Virus record (IMG/VR): IMGVR_UViG_3300044713_000060
Coordinates: 1 to 36,672 of that record
Length of the DNA stretch: 36,672 nt
Origin: a virus
Strand: one strand, 5' to 3'
Shown: positions 25,124-32,371 of the stretch, piece after piece
How the letters are laid out: each line of letters opens with the position of its first letter
Position numbering within the stretch: the stretch's first letter is position 1
Notes under the pieces: model-generated
Databases searched by the model: none
Told to the model about the DNA's origin: nothing
What the model saw: only the letters and a program-made list of their open reading frames with translations
Position numbers and translations under genes: made by a program

Positions 25124-25370
25124 CGTGAGTAATCTCGATGGAGAGGCGTTCGCCGTCTTTGCCTGTGTGCTCGTTCGACTGAATGGGCTTGCCGAACTTC
25201 ATCTCCAGAGTCCGGAGCAGCATCGTCGGAACCTTCTCGTCGCGGATATGCCTGCAAACGAGATTTACGAGGTTGTCTTTATTTGCTCCCTTGGCTAAAG
25301 CACGCTCGACGTAGGCCACGAAAGCTTTCTGATCATCTGTTTTGCTTTTTGACCCTTTTGGGCGTCCCAT
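25092..25370 (-). CDS. Candidate terminase small subunit
   Basis: 92 residues, basic N-terminus MGRPKGSKSKTDDQ, then a helical region (AFVAYVERALAKGANKDNL, split: AFVAYVERAL, KGANKDNLVN) and CRHIRDEKVPTMLLRTLEMKF. Immediately upstream of, and overlapping, the large terminase gene, the usual place for the small subunit that recognises DNA. The size is short for a small terminase, and no clear DNA-binding helix-turn-helix is provable by eye. Alternatively it is a regulator or DNA-binding accessory. Confidence 0.55.
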   Translation of the reverse strand: MGRPKGSKSKTDDQKAFVAYVERALAKGANKDNLVNLVCRHIRDEKVPTMLLRTLEMKFGKPIQSNEHTGKDGERLSIEITHVGATKDKASA

Positions 25371-25426
25371 TTGCTAGTTTTCCGGAGTTTCCGACGCGTA
25401 TTTTGGCGTTTCCGCTGGTTATAGGA

Positions 25427-25921
25427 CTATACGTAAACGAGCTTGGCCGTGAAGCTGACGCTGTTCGGGTTGGCGATGATTTTCAAAGTGTTGAAGTGCC
25501 CGCCCTCGGGCTGCAGCGCGGTTGTCCCGATGTAATTCGTTGTCCCGCCAATCTGCGTCCAAGTGGTCATCTTCCATGCCGTGCTGCCCGATGGTGCGGG
25601 AGTGATGTAAGCGCCGTCTGCGTCTACCGCAGCGTCTTGAACGTCAATTTCAGCCGCACCTGGATTCGCATTGGCGATGACCTGCACAAACATGCCTGGA
25701 GGTGCGCCGCCACCGGGGCGAGGCCCAAGAGTTACCGCAATGCTGCGTTCGCCGACTGTCACAGCTTCGGTTAAGACATTGGAATCATTGGGCTTTTGGC
25801 TCTGCCCAGGAGTTAATGTTGCCGTGCCAAACAAATAGGTTTCATCGCCGGGCATCAGCACTGTCGGCAGGACAGGATTCGGCGTGAGCGAGTTCGTTCC
25901 GCTGGTGTTGTAGGCAGGCAC
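25427..25921 (-). CDS. Hypothetical structural-type protein, 164 residues
   Basis: GTG overlaps the stop of the membrane protein (TAGTG). The product is beta-rich with Gly/Pro loops (VLPTVLMPGDETYLFGTATL; PRPGGGAPPGMFVQV) and ends SFTAKLVYV. The composition suits a head decoration or minor virion protein. It is not recognised, and it lies upstream of the terminase genes, so expression with the virion block is inferred. Confidence 0.6.
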   Translation of the reverse strand: MPAYNTSGTNSLTPNPVLPTVLMPGDETYLFGTATLTPGQSQKPNDSNVLTEAVTVGERSIAVTLGPRPGGGAPPGMFVQVIANANPGAAEIDVQDAAVDADGAYITPAPSGSTAWKMTTWTQIGGTTNYIGTTALQPEGGHFNTLKIIANPNSVSFTAKLVYV

Positions 25922-26055
25922 TATTTAGCTCCGTACGGCCATAAATACACGATAGCGATGGCCACGATGACTGCAATCGCGGCGACGCTGATAACTACGA
26001 CAACCATCCAAAAGGCGATCAGTTCCCATTTCGACCAAGGACTCGCGTCTTTCAC
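25921..26055 (-). CDS. 44-residue single-pass membrane protein
   Basis: GTG at 26055 overlaps the previous stop (GTGA) and follows GAGGGG at about 9 bases. A longer in-frame reading (from 26148) retraces the upstream gene. Residues about 10-38 are one strongly hydrophobic helix (WMVVVVISVAAIAVIVAIAIV) flanked by Lys/Trp and ending YGAK. A holin, antiholin or other membrane factor is possible, but a single helix of this kind is not diagnostic. Confidence 0.6.
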   Translation of the reverse strand: MKDASPWSKWELIAFWMVVVVISVAAIAVIVAIAIVYLWPYGAK

Positions 26056-26372
26056 GCAAGGGCGCCCCTCAACCGTAACTGGCACACCAGCTCGCCTACC
26101 CGCGCTTCGCTCTCGCGGTAACGTTTGCCGTCGCGCTCGAAGATCCATGAGCCTTCGAGGTAGCCGGTCTGCTCGATCGGCTGGAAGAGCTTGTCTTTTA
26201 AGCTGGATAGATCGGCGAAACTGTGGAAGGTGCGTTGCGGGCCAATGTAGCGGTAGGCGTTGAAGCCGGAGGGTTCGATGAGCAGAGATGCCAGGAGAGA
26301 ATCGCGGTCAGAGCGACTGATATTTGCCTTAGTGCGATCGGGGTAGGTGACTACGAATTGTTTGCGGGCCAT
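26052..26372 (-). CDS. Hypothetical 106-residue protein
   Basis: Starts MARKQFVVTYPDRTKANISRSD and ends with a basic helical part (ESEARVGELVCQLRLRGALA). It looks like a small alpha/beta protein with RYIGPQRTFHSF in the middle. Single Cys only. No family recognised. Its ATG follows directly after a TGA that closes an otherwise unassigned open frame (26373-26510). Confidence 0.6.
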   Translation of the reverse strand: MARKQFVVTYPDRTKANISRSDRDSLLASLLIEPSGFNAYRYIGPQRTFHSFADLSSLKDKLFQPIEQTGYLEGSWIFERDGKRYRESEARVGELVCQLRLRGALA

Positions 26373-26510
26373 TCAGAGACGACAATGCTCTTGGGAAAGC
26401 AGCATTGGACCCACCGCGGTTTCCGACCCTGCGCGATGGACAGGGACTACGTTGGTACCGCCACTATATGACGCTATCAGAGCGCGTAAAGGGAAAACTG
26501 TAGGAAGGGC

Positions 26511-26711
26511 TTACGTGGAGGCTATTTCTAGTGTTGGCTTGGTGGCGATGACCTCGCGGGTCCAGAATTGGTGAGCGCACTTAGGATTTCTGCATTTTTG
26601 CCGACGCATTCGATGGAGACTCACCCCTTCGCCGCGGCGATGCGAATCGAGCACTTTAGATGGTCCGTGACACATCGGGCAGGGTAGGCCGCCTTTCGTG
26701 CGAGCCTTCAA
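26511..26711 (-). CDS. Zinc-ribbon protein resembling NrdR N-terminus
   Basis: 66 residues from TTG overlapping the previous stop (TTGA). The pattern CPMCHG ... VLDSHRRGEGVSLHRMRRQKC (split) ... KCAHQFWTREVI has two Cys pairs with basic residues between them, like the N-terminal zinc ribbon of the NrdR repressor (CPxC, DSR, RRRxC..C..RF/TxE). It lacks the ATP-cone of a true NrdR, so it is a small zinc-binding regulator or DNA-binding protein. The same open frame continues past its TAA for 45 codons. Confidence 0.65.
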   Translation of the reverse strand: MKARTKGGLPCPMCHGPSKVLDSHRRGEGVSLHRMRRQKCRNPKCAHQFWTREVIATKPTLEIAST

Positions 26712-26881
26712 TGCCGCGCCTCTGGCCGCTTGAATTCGCTCTCCGACTTGATGCGCTCGATGGGCCAGCCCTTTTTAGCTGCGATGGCCTGCTCTTTGTG
26801 GTTCGCGCAGAAGCCAACAGCGTTGACCTGATACAAAGCGGCTTTGCCACAAAGCACGCACTTCGTAGGCTCCAAGGTCAT
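26708..26881 (-). CDS. Zinc-binding-like protein, 57 residues
   Basis: ATG at 26881 overlaps the stop of the HNH-like gene (ATGA); the upstream part of the frame retraces that gene. The motif CVLCGKAA ... VGFCANHKEQA contains two Cys pairs (the second as C-x2-H) typical of small zinc ribbons. The rest is basic and helical (AKKGWPIERIKSESEFKRPE). One of many small Cys proteins in this region. Function unknown; no HNH or enzymatic residues are visible. Confidence 0.6.
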   Translation of the reverse strand: MTLEPTKCVLCGKAALYQVNAVGFCANHKEQAIAAKKGWPIERIKSESEFKRPEARH

Positions 26882-27333
26882 GCCTTGGCTTTCCGATGTT
26901 CCTCGAGGTGACAATTCACGCAAAGCCAGACAACTTGATCTGGTTTGCTGTAATCACGGTGATGCCCGTGCAGCAGAGAGGCCCCATTTCTCGATCTTTT
27001 TTCCGGTTTACCGCAGTTGGAACAAGCGGAAGGCTTAGAAATCAAGCCCTTGGCCAAAAGTCGCCTAAAAATCTGATGGACCTTCCTCTTTTGAGGTTCT
27101 CTCGAAGCCCATTCCCTAGTACGCCGACGCCTGGCCTCAGCTAGACGCTCTTGGTTCTTTTCCATCCAAAGTCTACGAACCTCTTTGGCGTGCTCGCTCT
27201 TTTCATAGATGGCTATCTTTTCCGCATGTTTCGCTCTGTATTTGGCCGCGTGATGCACCATTCTTTCTCGCAGCTTGTCCCTGTTTCTTTCGCGGTACCT
27301 GGCGTTGGACAGTCTCTTTTTCTCAGTAGCCAT
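26878..27333 (-). CDS. HNH-like zinc endonuclease
   Basis: 151 residues. The long basic N-terminus (ARYRERNRDKLRERM) reads like a DNA-binding coiled helix. Residues about 104-143 contain CSNCGK, then HGHHRDYSKPDQVVWLCVNCHLEEH, the Cys-His-His-Cys layout of an HNH fold. It shares the core with the gene at 30461-30796 (GHHEDYSKP, LWLCRPCHCKAH), so the two are paralogues. Cuts DNA or acts in homing; target unknown. The upstream 78 bases hold nothing else recognisable. Confidence 0.7.
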   Translation of the reverse strand: MATEKKRLSNARYRERNRDKLRERMVHHAAKYRAKHAEKIAIYEKSEHAKEVRRLWMEKNQERLAEARRRRTREWASREPQKRKVHQIFRRLLAKGLISKPSACSNCGKPEKRSRNGASLLHGHHRDYSKPDQVVWLCVNCHLEEHRKAKA

Positions 27334-27411
27334 TTATCGCTCCGCCTTGCCGCATAGGCAGCAGATGGTAGGCTCCCGATTTCGACCCAGCGGTGTGGAT
27401 TCAATCACGGG

Positions 27412-27738
27412 CTACCGCTCGCTCGATTGGCCGCACTCATCTTCGACCATTCGCTCGGCTCGCTTCTTCGCTTGTTCCAGAGATTGGTAATGGGGTCCAT
27501 TGGCAATAAAAACCTCTTTCATGCCATCCTCGCTAACTATCCCAATATGTTTGAGTTCCCCGTCTTTGCACACGTAGTCATCGTTAAAATTGTAGTCGCC
27601 GTCACGAGGGCCTTGGGATGTGACCCAATGGTGCCTGCCGGTTGTGATCCAATTGTGCTTACCTTCAATGTGACCGAGTGCGAACCCAGCAACGAACCAA
27701 ATTAGAGTGAAAACGTAGATTTTTGCTCGCTCGCTCAT
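27412..27738 (-). CDS. Membrane-anchored hypothetical protein, 108 residues
   Basis: ATG with GGGAGG about 5 bases before it. Residues 4-24 (AKIYVFTLIWFVAGFALGHI) form a transmembrane helix, then a polar part rich in Trp, His and Asp (HNWITTGRHHWVTSQ). The second half is a soluble domain with FIANGPHYQSLEQAKKRAERM. The topology is one N-terminal anchor with an outside domain, if inserted normally. Not recognised. Confidence 0.65.
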   Translation of the reverse strand: MSERAKIYVFTLIWFVAGFALGHIEGKHNWITTGRHHWVTSQGPRDGDYNFNDDYVCKDGELKHIGIVSEDGMKEVFIANGPHYQSLEQAKKRAERMVEDECGQSSER

Positions 27739-28367
27739 CGCTTCCTCCCGCGGTCGCCGCGAACTTTCGCTTGGGAACTACCGCGTTTTGTGTCAGTTAT
27801 GGCTACCGCCACAGTCATTTTGTGCTCAGGATCGAACTCATCCGCCAGCGCTTTGAGCATCTTCTCTCGATGCGTGTGACCTCCTGCGCCATACTGTTCC
27901 GCCACTTGCCGCAAGCGCGTGCCAACGTGAGCCTTAGAGATCGTCTTACCTGCCAACGCTGCAACGTCCCCAACCGTGGCCAGCGTCGCCTGGGATTGCT
28001 CGATGCGCGCCAGCCGGTCATAGATGGATTTCGCTATGGCTTCTCTGTGATCCGTTGCTTCCTGCTCGATTAGGCCGATGCTGTAGCCCAAAGGATCGCC
28101 ATCCGGCCCTACAACAGCCTTATCAATCCGCTCTAGATACTCAATGAGCCACGCCTTTCCCAGCAAGCTTCGCGCCTGCGTGCAGTCGTGGCAGTTGCAG
28201 ACCGGCTCTGTATGTAACCCCTGCGGTGCGGGCTGCTTCATGGCTACCGCCTCATTTGTGATGGGCCTAGCCACATTGCAGTCAGGACAAAACCACTCTG
28301 GCGACCACGAAGATTTCCGTAGCGCGGTTCCGCATTTAGAGCAAATCGGCATTATCGTTGCGCTCAC
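27735..28367 (-). CDS. Hypothetical protein with N-terminal zinc ribbon, 210 residues
   Basis: GTG at 28367 overlaps the previous stop (GTGA); an in-frame ATG at 28352 would remove only five residues. CSKCGTAL ... WFCPDCNVA at about 9-32 is a clear zinc ribbon, and CNCHDC at about 57-62 is a second Cys cluster. The rest is helical (LLGKAWLIEYLERI; LRQVAEQYGAGGH) with an Arg-rich end (VRGDRGRKR). Looks like a DNA- or RNA-binding protein. No enzyme motif is seen. Confidence 0.65.
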   Translation of the reverse strand: MSATIMPICSKCGTALRKSSWSPEWFCPDCNVARPITNEAVAMKQPAPQGLHTEPVCNCHDCTQARSLLGKAWLIEYLERIDKAVVGPDGDPLGYSIGLIEQEATDHREAIAKSIYDRLARIEQSQATLATVGDVAALAGKTISKAHVGTRLRQVAEQYGAGGHTHREKMLKALADEFDPEHKMTVAVAITDTKRGSSQAKVRGDRGRKR

Positions 28368-28492
28368 GCTGGGCCTATCTCACGCTTTGGCGGTGGTATC
28401 GACTTGCGCCAGCACCGCTCAGAGCAGAATTTTACATTGCCGTGCTCCGACTGATGAATCGGTCGGCCACAAGTAAGACATGCTCGTTTCAC
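28364..28492 (-). CDS. Small four-Cys zinc-ribbon protein, 42 residues
   Basis: A short gene on GTG overlapping the RusA-like stop (GTGA) and ending in another GTGA overlap. CLTCGRPI ... KFCSERCWRKS holds two C-x2/3-C pairs, as in small zinc ribbons of the type found at the ends of many phage proteins. Basic throughout. Double overlap and Cys pattern support it. Confidence 0.65.
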   Translation of the reverse strand: MKRACLTCGRPIHQSEHGNVKFCSERCWRKSIPPPKREIGPA

Positions 28493-28866
28493 GCTGCCTC
28501 CGCTGGACCTATCTCAATCACCGTGCGCTTGTCCTTGCGCGTGCTCTTGACCTGCTCGACGTTAAGCTCAAAGAATTCTGGACGGTCATCGTAGATCATC
28601 CCTGCTTCTCTCGCGGCGTCAGCGATGATCTTGCACGCCCCGAAAGCATTGTCTCGGTCGTATTGGCGAGAATTATAAATGGTCACTACCATTCGCATCT
28701 TGCTGCGACAATAGGCTTTAGCTGCCAAGAATTTAAATGCTGACGGAGGCAATCCGTAGAAATGATTTCCCCAGTTCATTTTAAGCCTGCGCTTCACAGC
28801 CCAATGCATCCGCAGCACCTTGTTTAAGCTCGGCGGCACATCTGGCACCGTGATCGTGTAGGTCAC
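28489..28866 (-). CDS. rusA: RusA-family Holliday junction resolvase
   Basis: 125 residues, close to RusA size (120). It opens with IPxxPPSLN-like VPDVPPSLNKVLR, then NSRQYDRDNAFGACKIIADA with Asp 70, Asp 72, Asn 73 and Lys 79, and GMIYDDRPEF with Asp 93/94. This matches the catalytic acidic residues of E. coli RusA (Asp 70, Asp 72, Asp 91) and its Lys. Resolves recombination intermediates of the phage DNA before packaging. It belongs with the ERF-like and exonuclease genes further upstream. Confidence 0.88.
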   Translation of the reverse strand: MTYTITVPDVPPSLNKVLRMHWAVKRRLKMNWGNHFYGLPPSAFKFLAAKAYCRSKMRMVVTIYNSRQYDRDNAFGACKIIADAAREAGMIYDDRPEFFELNVEQVKSTRKDKRTVIEIGPAEAA

Positions 28867-29066
28867 TTGGGCGCCCCCTGCGTTTGCGAGCCCGCCGGTC
28901 CCACAGTCGATGCCGCATCATTCCTAGCTAGCGCCCTCAATTCTTTCGCGGCGTGCTGGCGACAATAAGGAACACCGTTCATCTTCCGATCTGCGTAGCA
29001 TCGACATTGGTTGCCAGCAGCCGTGATCCCTTCGCAACGCTTCGTGGTATCGTAAATCTCGCTCAT
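28863..29066 (-). CDS. Small Cys/His zinc protein (DUF5763-like)
   Basis: 67 residues from ATG overlapping the methyltransferase stop (ATGA), with GGGAG at 5 bases. The motif RCEGITAAGNQCRCYADR ... VPYCRQH gives Cys, Cys-x-Cys, Cys and His, typical of the small C-G-T-xx-G-xx-C ... YC-xx-H proteins found in phages and plasmids. Probably zinc-binding. The remainder is Ala/Gly/Thr-rich and disordered. Confidence 0.7.
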   Translation of the reverse strand: MSEIYDTTKRCEGITAAGNQCRCYADRKMNGVPYCRQHAAKELRALARNDAASTVGPAGSQTQGAPK

Positions 29067-29545
29067 GGTTGCTCCCAACTACTAACTCGCGGTCCGCTAG
29101 TCATTCGATAAGGAGATTCACTTTCCCGGAATACAATGAGCGCGTGACCTGTGAATGGAACGCCTTTTTTGCCATTGCTTGCGACAAAACTAAGCTTCTT
29201 ACGGATAAAGCGGATCTCATCGGCTCTCAGCACCCAATCGTGCCACCAAGGCGCGTTCGTGTTCGTAGGCACAAGCGCCACGACGATGGTTCCCATACAA
29301 TCGCGCGTCGATTTAATGGCCTTGGCCATGAACGCGCCCATCGTTTTCACATTTCCGTATGGCGGATTCAGCCAACCTATACCGTCCCAAAGGACATCAC
29401 TTGCCAAGGTCAGGCTCGTTGGGATGAACTTCTCACACTTTCGATTGATCCTGTCCGCACACAAATCGACCGTGAAGTGGAACTCTGCGTCCAGCTTGTC
29501 GAACACAGCTTGCGGCGTAGACCATACCGTTGCGCTAGCTATCAT
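29063..29545 (-). CDS. Phage-type DNA N6-adenine methyltransferase
   Basis: 160 residues from ATG 29545, chosen because the Dam-like domain starts here and it overlaps the previous stop by 11 bases. The sequence VWSTPQAVFDKLDAEFHFTVDLCAD (shown split: VWSTPQAVFDKL, FTVDLCAD), a conserved Cys, the catalytic NPPY at about 60-63 (GWLNPPYGN) and a WWHDWVL segment fit the phage DNA N-6-adenine-methyltransferase family. It would methylate adenine to protect phage DNA from restriction or mark it for packaging; the site is unknown. Confidence 0.85.
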   Translation of the reverse strand: MIASATVWSTPQAVFDKLDAEFHFTVDLCADRINRKCEKFIPTSLTLASDVLWDGIGWLNPPYGNVKTMGAFMAKAIKSTRDCMGTIVVALVPTNTNAPWWHDWVLRADEIRFIRKKLSFVASNGKKGVPFTGHALIVFRESESPYRMTSGPRVSSWEQP

Positions 29546-30185
29546 GCCGCCCGTCCTGACTGTTCGACCGTGGCGTTTGCGAGCGTTCGATGGCCGCATT
29601 CAACAAATCCGCAATATACTTACACTTTTCACGCTTCCCGCGAGCTTTCGTAATAGCCTGTTCAATCATTTCTTTCGTGACCAGTCGCGCCCCAGCCATC
29701 GCTCGATCACCCGGCCCCGCCGCCCGTCCAGCATCATACAGAGCTTGCGCGTAGGCTAAGTCCGTCTTGTTAAACTCATCAGCCGAGACTTTGCGCTTAA
29801 TCAGCGGCTCCCAATACTTCGCGCTGAACTCAGCTACGTCGAACTTGTCACCCGGCCCCGCCGCCTCAACTTCTAATTCCTTGAGGATGTGCTCGCAGAC
29901 CGCCGTCATCAGCTTGCGATTCTGCTCAGGGACCTTTTCCCACTCAACCGCCGACTCTTTGCGCGTCTCGTAGCCGAATTTTGGAGCTAGGTACTCGTAG
30001 GTCTGGTGGAAACGTTTCGCCAAGTCATCGGGCGTCCAGCGTGGCCCCGGCGTGGGCGTCTGCGAAGCTAGCGCGGCGTGCGCCAATAACCGAACATCCC
30101 GCGTAAATTGATCTATCTCAACGTTCACGTGCTTCAATACTCGCTCAGCCGCTTCACTTAACTGGCTCATAGCTTCCTCGTTCAT
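29535..30185 (-). CDS. Hypothetical phage protein, 216 residues
   Basis: ATG at 30185 directly follows the previous stop; an in-frame ATG at 30170 has a better SD (GAGGA). The core DLAKRFHQTYEYLAPKFGYE ... EWEKVPEQNRKLMTAVCEHI is a helical motif that I recall in many phage early proteins of unknown function (W..V.E..R..M..A). The C-terminal part is basic helical (TKARGKREKCKYIADLL) and disordered at the end. Role unknown. Confidence 0.65.
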   Translation of the reverse strand: MNEEAMSQLSEAAERVLKHVNVEIDQFTRDVRLLAHAALASQTPTPGPRWTPDDLAKRFHQTYEYLAPKFGYETRKESAVEWEKVPEQNRKLMTAVCEHILKELEVEAAGPGDKFDVAEFSAKYWEPLIKRKVSADEFNKTDLAYAQALYDAGRAAGPGDRAMAGARLVTKEMIEQAITKARGKREKCKYIADLLNAAIERSQTPRSNSQDGRHDS

Positions 30186-30365
30186 TCACTTATCGACCGA
30201 GTCCGTACGCAGAAAACTAAATTCTGACAACTTCTCAATACGCATCGCCTTGATCGAAGGAATCCGCGCTTTGGGCAAACATAGCTGGACACGCTCAATC
30301 GCCTCCTTGCCATTGTCACAATCAGGAACATGAATAGTTACCGTTGCCTTGACTTCCCAATTCAT
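30186..30365 (-). CDS. Small hypothetical protein, 59 residues
   Basis: ATG at 30365 preceded by GGAGGAGG, one of the strongest SD sequences here although at short spacing (3 bases). It begins MNWEVKATVTIHVPDCDNGK and continues as an alpha/beta mini-protein (AIERVQLCLP, IEKLSEFSFL). The stop is immediately followed by the next ATG. No family recognised; strong expression is suggested. Confidence 0.6.
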   Translation of the reverse strand: MNWEVKATVTIHVPDCDNGKEAIERVQLCLPKARIPSIKAMRIEKLSEFSFLRTDSVDK

Positions 30366-30460
30366 AGACCTCCTCCGCCGCGCTAGTCGTCATTGCTGCC
30401 CTCCCCGACTGTTTGCCCGCCCTACCTTGTCGAAGGACGCTGCGCCCGCCCTGTCACACC

Positions 30461-30796
30461 TCATAGAATCCTCATTTTTCTTCCATGCGCTTTACAGTGA
30501 CACGGACGACACAACCACAACACCTCTAGCGGCTTACTGTAATCTTCGTGATGCCCTTCTGGATTGCAGATTAAACCGCAACGAGTGCAATGGTCAGGCT
30601 TTGAAATCTTCGACCGCACGGCATTCCTCAGTATTTTCCCGGCTAAATGTCGGTCAGGGTGTTTTTCCCTATAGTTGGCTTTATTTTTCCGATGCTCTTC
30701 TGTGTTTCCTCCAACGCGCTTCCGCACATACAATCCACAATGGAGGGCATTCTTTTCTCGCCACTTCCTCATGTACTCCGCATGTTTAGAAGCCAT
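30461..30796 (-). CDS. HNH-like zinc endonuclease, paralogue of 26878-27333
   Basis: 111 residues. The basic N-terminus (KHAEYMRKWREKNALH) is followed by ISKPDHCTRCG and GHHEDYSKPLEVLWLCRPCHCKAH, the same core as the gene at 26878-27333 (ISKPSACSNCG, GHHRDYSKP, WLCVNCHLEEH). Two Cys pairs and three His would form the HNH metal site. It probably arose by duplication of one endonuclease gene. It may be a homing-type enzyme inserted among early genes. Confidence 0.7.
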   Translation of the reverse strand: MASKHAEYMRKWREKNALHCGLYVRKRVGGNTEEHRKNKANYREKHPDRHLAGKILRNAVRSKISKPDHCTRCGLICNPEGHHEDYSKPLEVLWLCRPCHCKAHGRKMRIL

Positions 30797-30808
30797 TCCC
30801 CGCTCCGC

Positions 30809-31057
30809 TCAACTCATCGTTCGATGGCATACCGCCCCCTCGTCCCCGATGAGTCGTACGTTTCTTTTCCTCAGTTCTTCCACCGACTTTTGCTCATCGA
30901 ACCACGACAAAATAGCGGCTCCAAGTAATCGCCCTTCGTATGGGCCGATAAACTCACACGCCTCGCGTACTGCCGTCTTTTTAATGTGCATCGTGTAGAG
31001 CCGAATCTTCCCGGACCCCCACCGCGACGGACTCCACAACTTGCTTTCAGTTCTCAT
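30809..31057 (-). CDS. Hypothetical 82-residue early protein
   Basis: ATG with AAGGAGGT about 7 bases upstream, a strong SD. MRTESKLWSPSRWGSGKIRL leads into an alpha/beta domain with KTAVREACEFIG, GRLLGAAILSWFDEQKS and ELRKRNVRLIGDEG. Charged, compact, not recognised. A host-takeover or regulatory role is a guess only. Confidence 0.6.
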   Translation of the reverse strand: MRTESKLWSPSRWGSGKIRLYTMHIKKTAVREACEFIGPYEGRLLGAAILSWFDEQKSVEELRKRNVRLIGDEGAVCHRTMS

Positions 31058-31107
31058 CCCCTAGACCTCCTTGCCCGCGCCAGCTCTCATGTCGCCCACC
31101 CATCGCG

Positions 31108-31431
31108 TCACCAAATCGAACGTTCTGGCGGTAGCCACTTCAAGATCAAATCTTTCTTCTCGCCATCCGGCATGTGCTCTCGGTGCTGAAGCATCCATGT
31201 TTTCGGAGTTCCCTGCGGAAGCTTGTGAAACGTTCTGTGGCAAGGCACGCACACGGCTACAAGGTCATCGTCTTTTTCGCGGCCGAGTCTCTCATAGGTC
31301 AAATGATGGACCTGAAGCGTGACATTGCTCTGCCCGCACATTTCGCAGTAACAATGCCGCTTGAGATATTCCCCGCGGCGAAGAGACCAGCAATCCAGCT
31401 TCACGTATTTTTCGTAAGTTGCTTTGTCCAT
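31108..31431 (-). CDS. HNH endonuclease, 107 residues
   Basis: ATG at 31431 was chosen for its GGAAGG at about 4-5 bases; the frame also has an ATG at 31443. Canonical HNH layout: CYCEMCG (Cys 29/32), VHHLTYERLG (His 42/43), LVAVCVPCHRTFHK with the Cys pair at 61/64 and His 65. The end is basic. It cleaves DNA, and may be a homing enzyme or act at packaging. It overlaps the end of the preceding gene by about 31 bases. Confidence 0.8.
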   Translation of the reverse strand: MDKATYEKYVKLDCWSLRRGEYLKRHCYCEMCGQSNVTLQVHHLTYERLGREKDDDLVAVCVPCHRTFHKLPQGTPKTWMLQHREHMPDGEKKDLILKWLPPERSIW

Positions 31432-32039
31432 GCGGCCTTCCATCGAAGTCGATTCCGTTCCTGAAGAGGTAAGTTGTAAAACATCGCCAGCTTTTGTTGC
31501 TCCGACCGCGGAGTCGGTGCCAAGCCTTCTTTGCGCTGAGCCTCATCGCGCGTTTCTTCGTCCTTTAGCCACTGGATATAGGCATCGTGATTGACGTTGA
31601 ATGCATCCGAAGTGACCGGCGAAAATACGGGCGAACTCGGTCTGGCTTGCTTTTCCTCGATCTGTGCCAGGTTGGCTTTCAATTTCTCCGAGAAATACAG
31701 AGCTTCAGTTCGCTCTTCTTCGCTAATCGGTGCCTCGTCCAAGTACTCCGGCCTTTCGCTGATTACTACGCCTTCAAAGGTCCGCTCTCGGATGTGTGCG
31801 ACAGTCGGCATACGGTCTACCTCGCGCAACGCAAGCGCACATGCGCGGTCAATCTGTTCCGGTTTAAGGTCTGCGAGGCCCTCAATGTACGCCACCATCC
31901 CCAATTCGCTTATTTCCTTGTGGTGATGCTCCATGAAGATCCCGACCCACTTGGTTATAACTTCCAACCGTTCTCTGGATAGCTGCAATGCTCGATTCCC
32001 TGCGGATGGCATCGAATGTCTTTCGTGTTGCTCCGTCAC
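31401..32039 (-). CDS. Helicase-loader-like replication protein
   Basis: 212 residues from a GTG with GGGGAG 9 bases upstream (an ATG at 32012 is the alternative). The N-terminal part LEVITKWVGIFMEHHHKE ... AYIEGLADLKPEQIDRACALAL ... MPTVAHIRERTF resembles the G39P-like helicase-loader domain (helical, with L..L.PE..D.A...AL and FPT/MPT..ELR) and is followed by a charged tail. It would place or regulate the replicative helicase at the phage origin. The first 158 bases overlap the upstream gene in another frame. Resemblance from memory; moderate confidence. Confidence 0.6.
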   Translation of the reverse strand: MTEQHERHSMPSAGNRALQLSRERLEVITKWVGIFMEHHHKEISELGMVAYIEGLADLKPEQIDRACALALREVDRMPTVAHIRERTFEGVVISERPEYLDEAPISEEERTEALYFSEKLKANLAQIEEKQARPSSPVFSPVTSDAFNVNHDAYIQWLKDEETRDEAQRKEGLAPTPRSEQQKLAMFYNLPLQERNRLRWKAAWTKQLTKNT

Positions 32040-32259
32040 CGTCTCGGTCTCCCCTCAGAGGCCAAAGTCCCTGCCAGCACATGAATGTCGATTGATCAAG
32101 CACCATTGCCGGGTCCCATCCTTGTTTGCGAAGGGCCGCGAGTCTTTTTATCGCCATGCCCTCCGCTCTCTTTGTCATCGGTTTTTTCATCACCCGACGC
32201 ATCTCTATGTACCCATCCCAAGCTTCTTTTGAGAGCCAATCAGGTAATTCAGTGGTCAT
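31882..32259 (-). CDS. DnaT/O-like replication protein fragment
   Basis: 125 residues from ATG 32259 (AAGG about 8 bases upstream); an earlier TTG at 32283 has no SD. ELPDWLSKEAWDGYIEMRR, then KRLAALRKQGWDPAMVLDQS and CWQGLWPLR, match the conserved C-terminal part of many phage replication initiation proteins (LPDWIxxEAW..Y..MR, GxDxxxVLxxS...WxGL). Here it stands as a gene by itself. The final 52 residues are encoded in the 158-base overlap with the helicase-loader-like gene. First gene after the non-coding stretch at 32260-32574. Confidence 0.65.
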   Translation of the reverse strand: MTTELPDWLSKEAWDGYIEMRRVMKKPMTKRAEGMAIKRLAALRKQGWDPAMVLDQSTFMCWQGLWPLRGDRDGDGATRKTFDAIRRESSIAAIQRTVGSYNQVGRDLHGASPQGNKRIGDGGVH

Positions 32260-32340
32260 CGAGGAGACCTTTTTCCACTTCAAAACCTAGAAGAAAGATA
32301 GCACGCGATTCGCCAAACTTTACTGCTCGTAATAGTCAAC

Positions 32341-32350
32341 TTTCATGAAA
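32341..32350. repeat. Perfect 10-base palindrome in the replication intergenic region
   Basis: TTTCATGAAA is its own reverse complement. It lies upstream of the leftward replication genes, close to a possible promoter. Could be an operator half-site for a regulator. A palindrome of this size can occur by chance in AT-rich stretches, so only moderate weight. Confidence 0.35.
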
Positions 32351-32371
32351 CAAAGCCACTTAAAACCCCAC

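Noticed and set aside
26373-26510. A tRNA-like stretch
   Set aside because: No cloverleaf or conserved T-loop could be found on either strand here or elsewhere in the window.
31061-31252. A 63-codon minus-strand frame near the HNH gene at 31108
   Set aside because: Mostly overlaps the HNH gene in another frame; only the last 16 codons are free, and no good start was found there.
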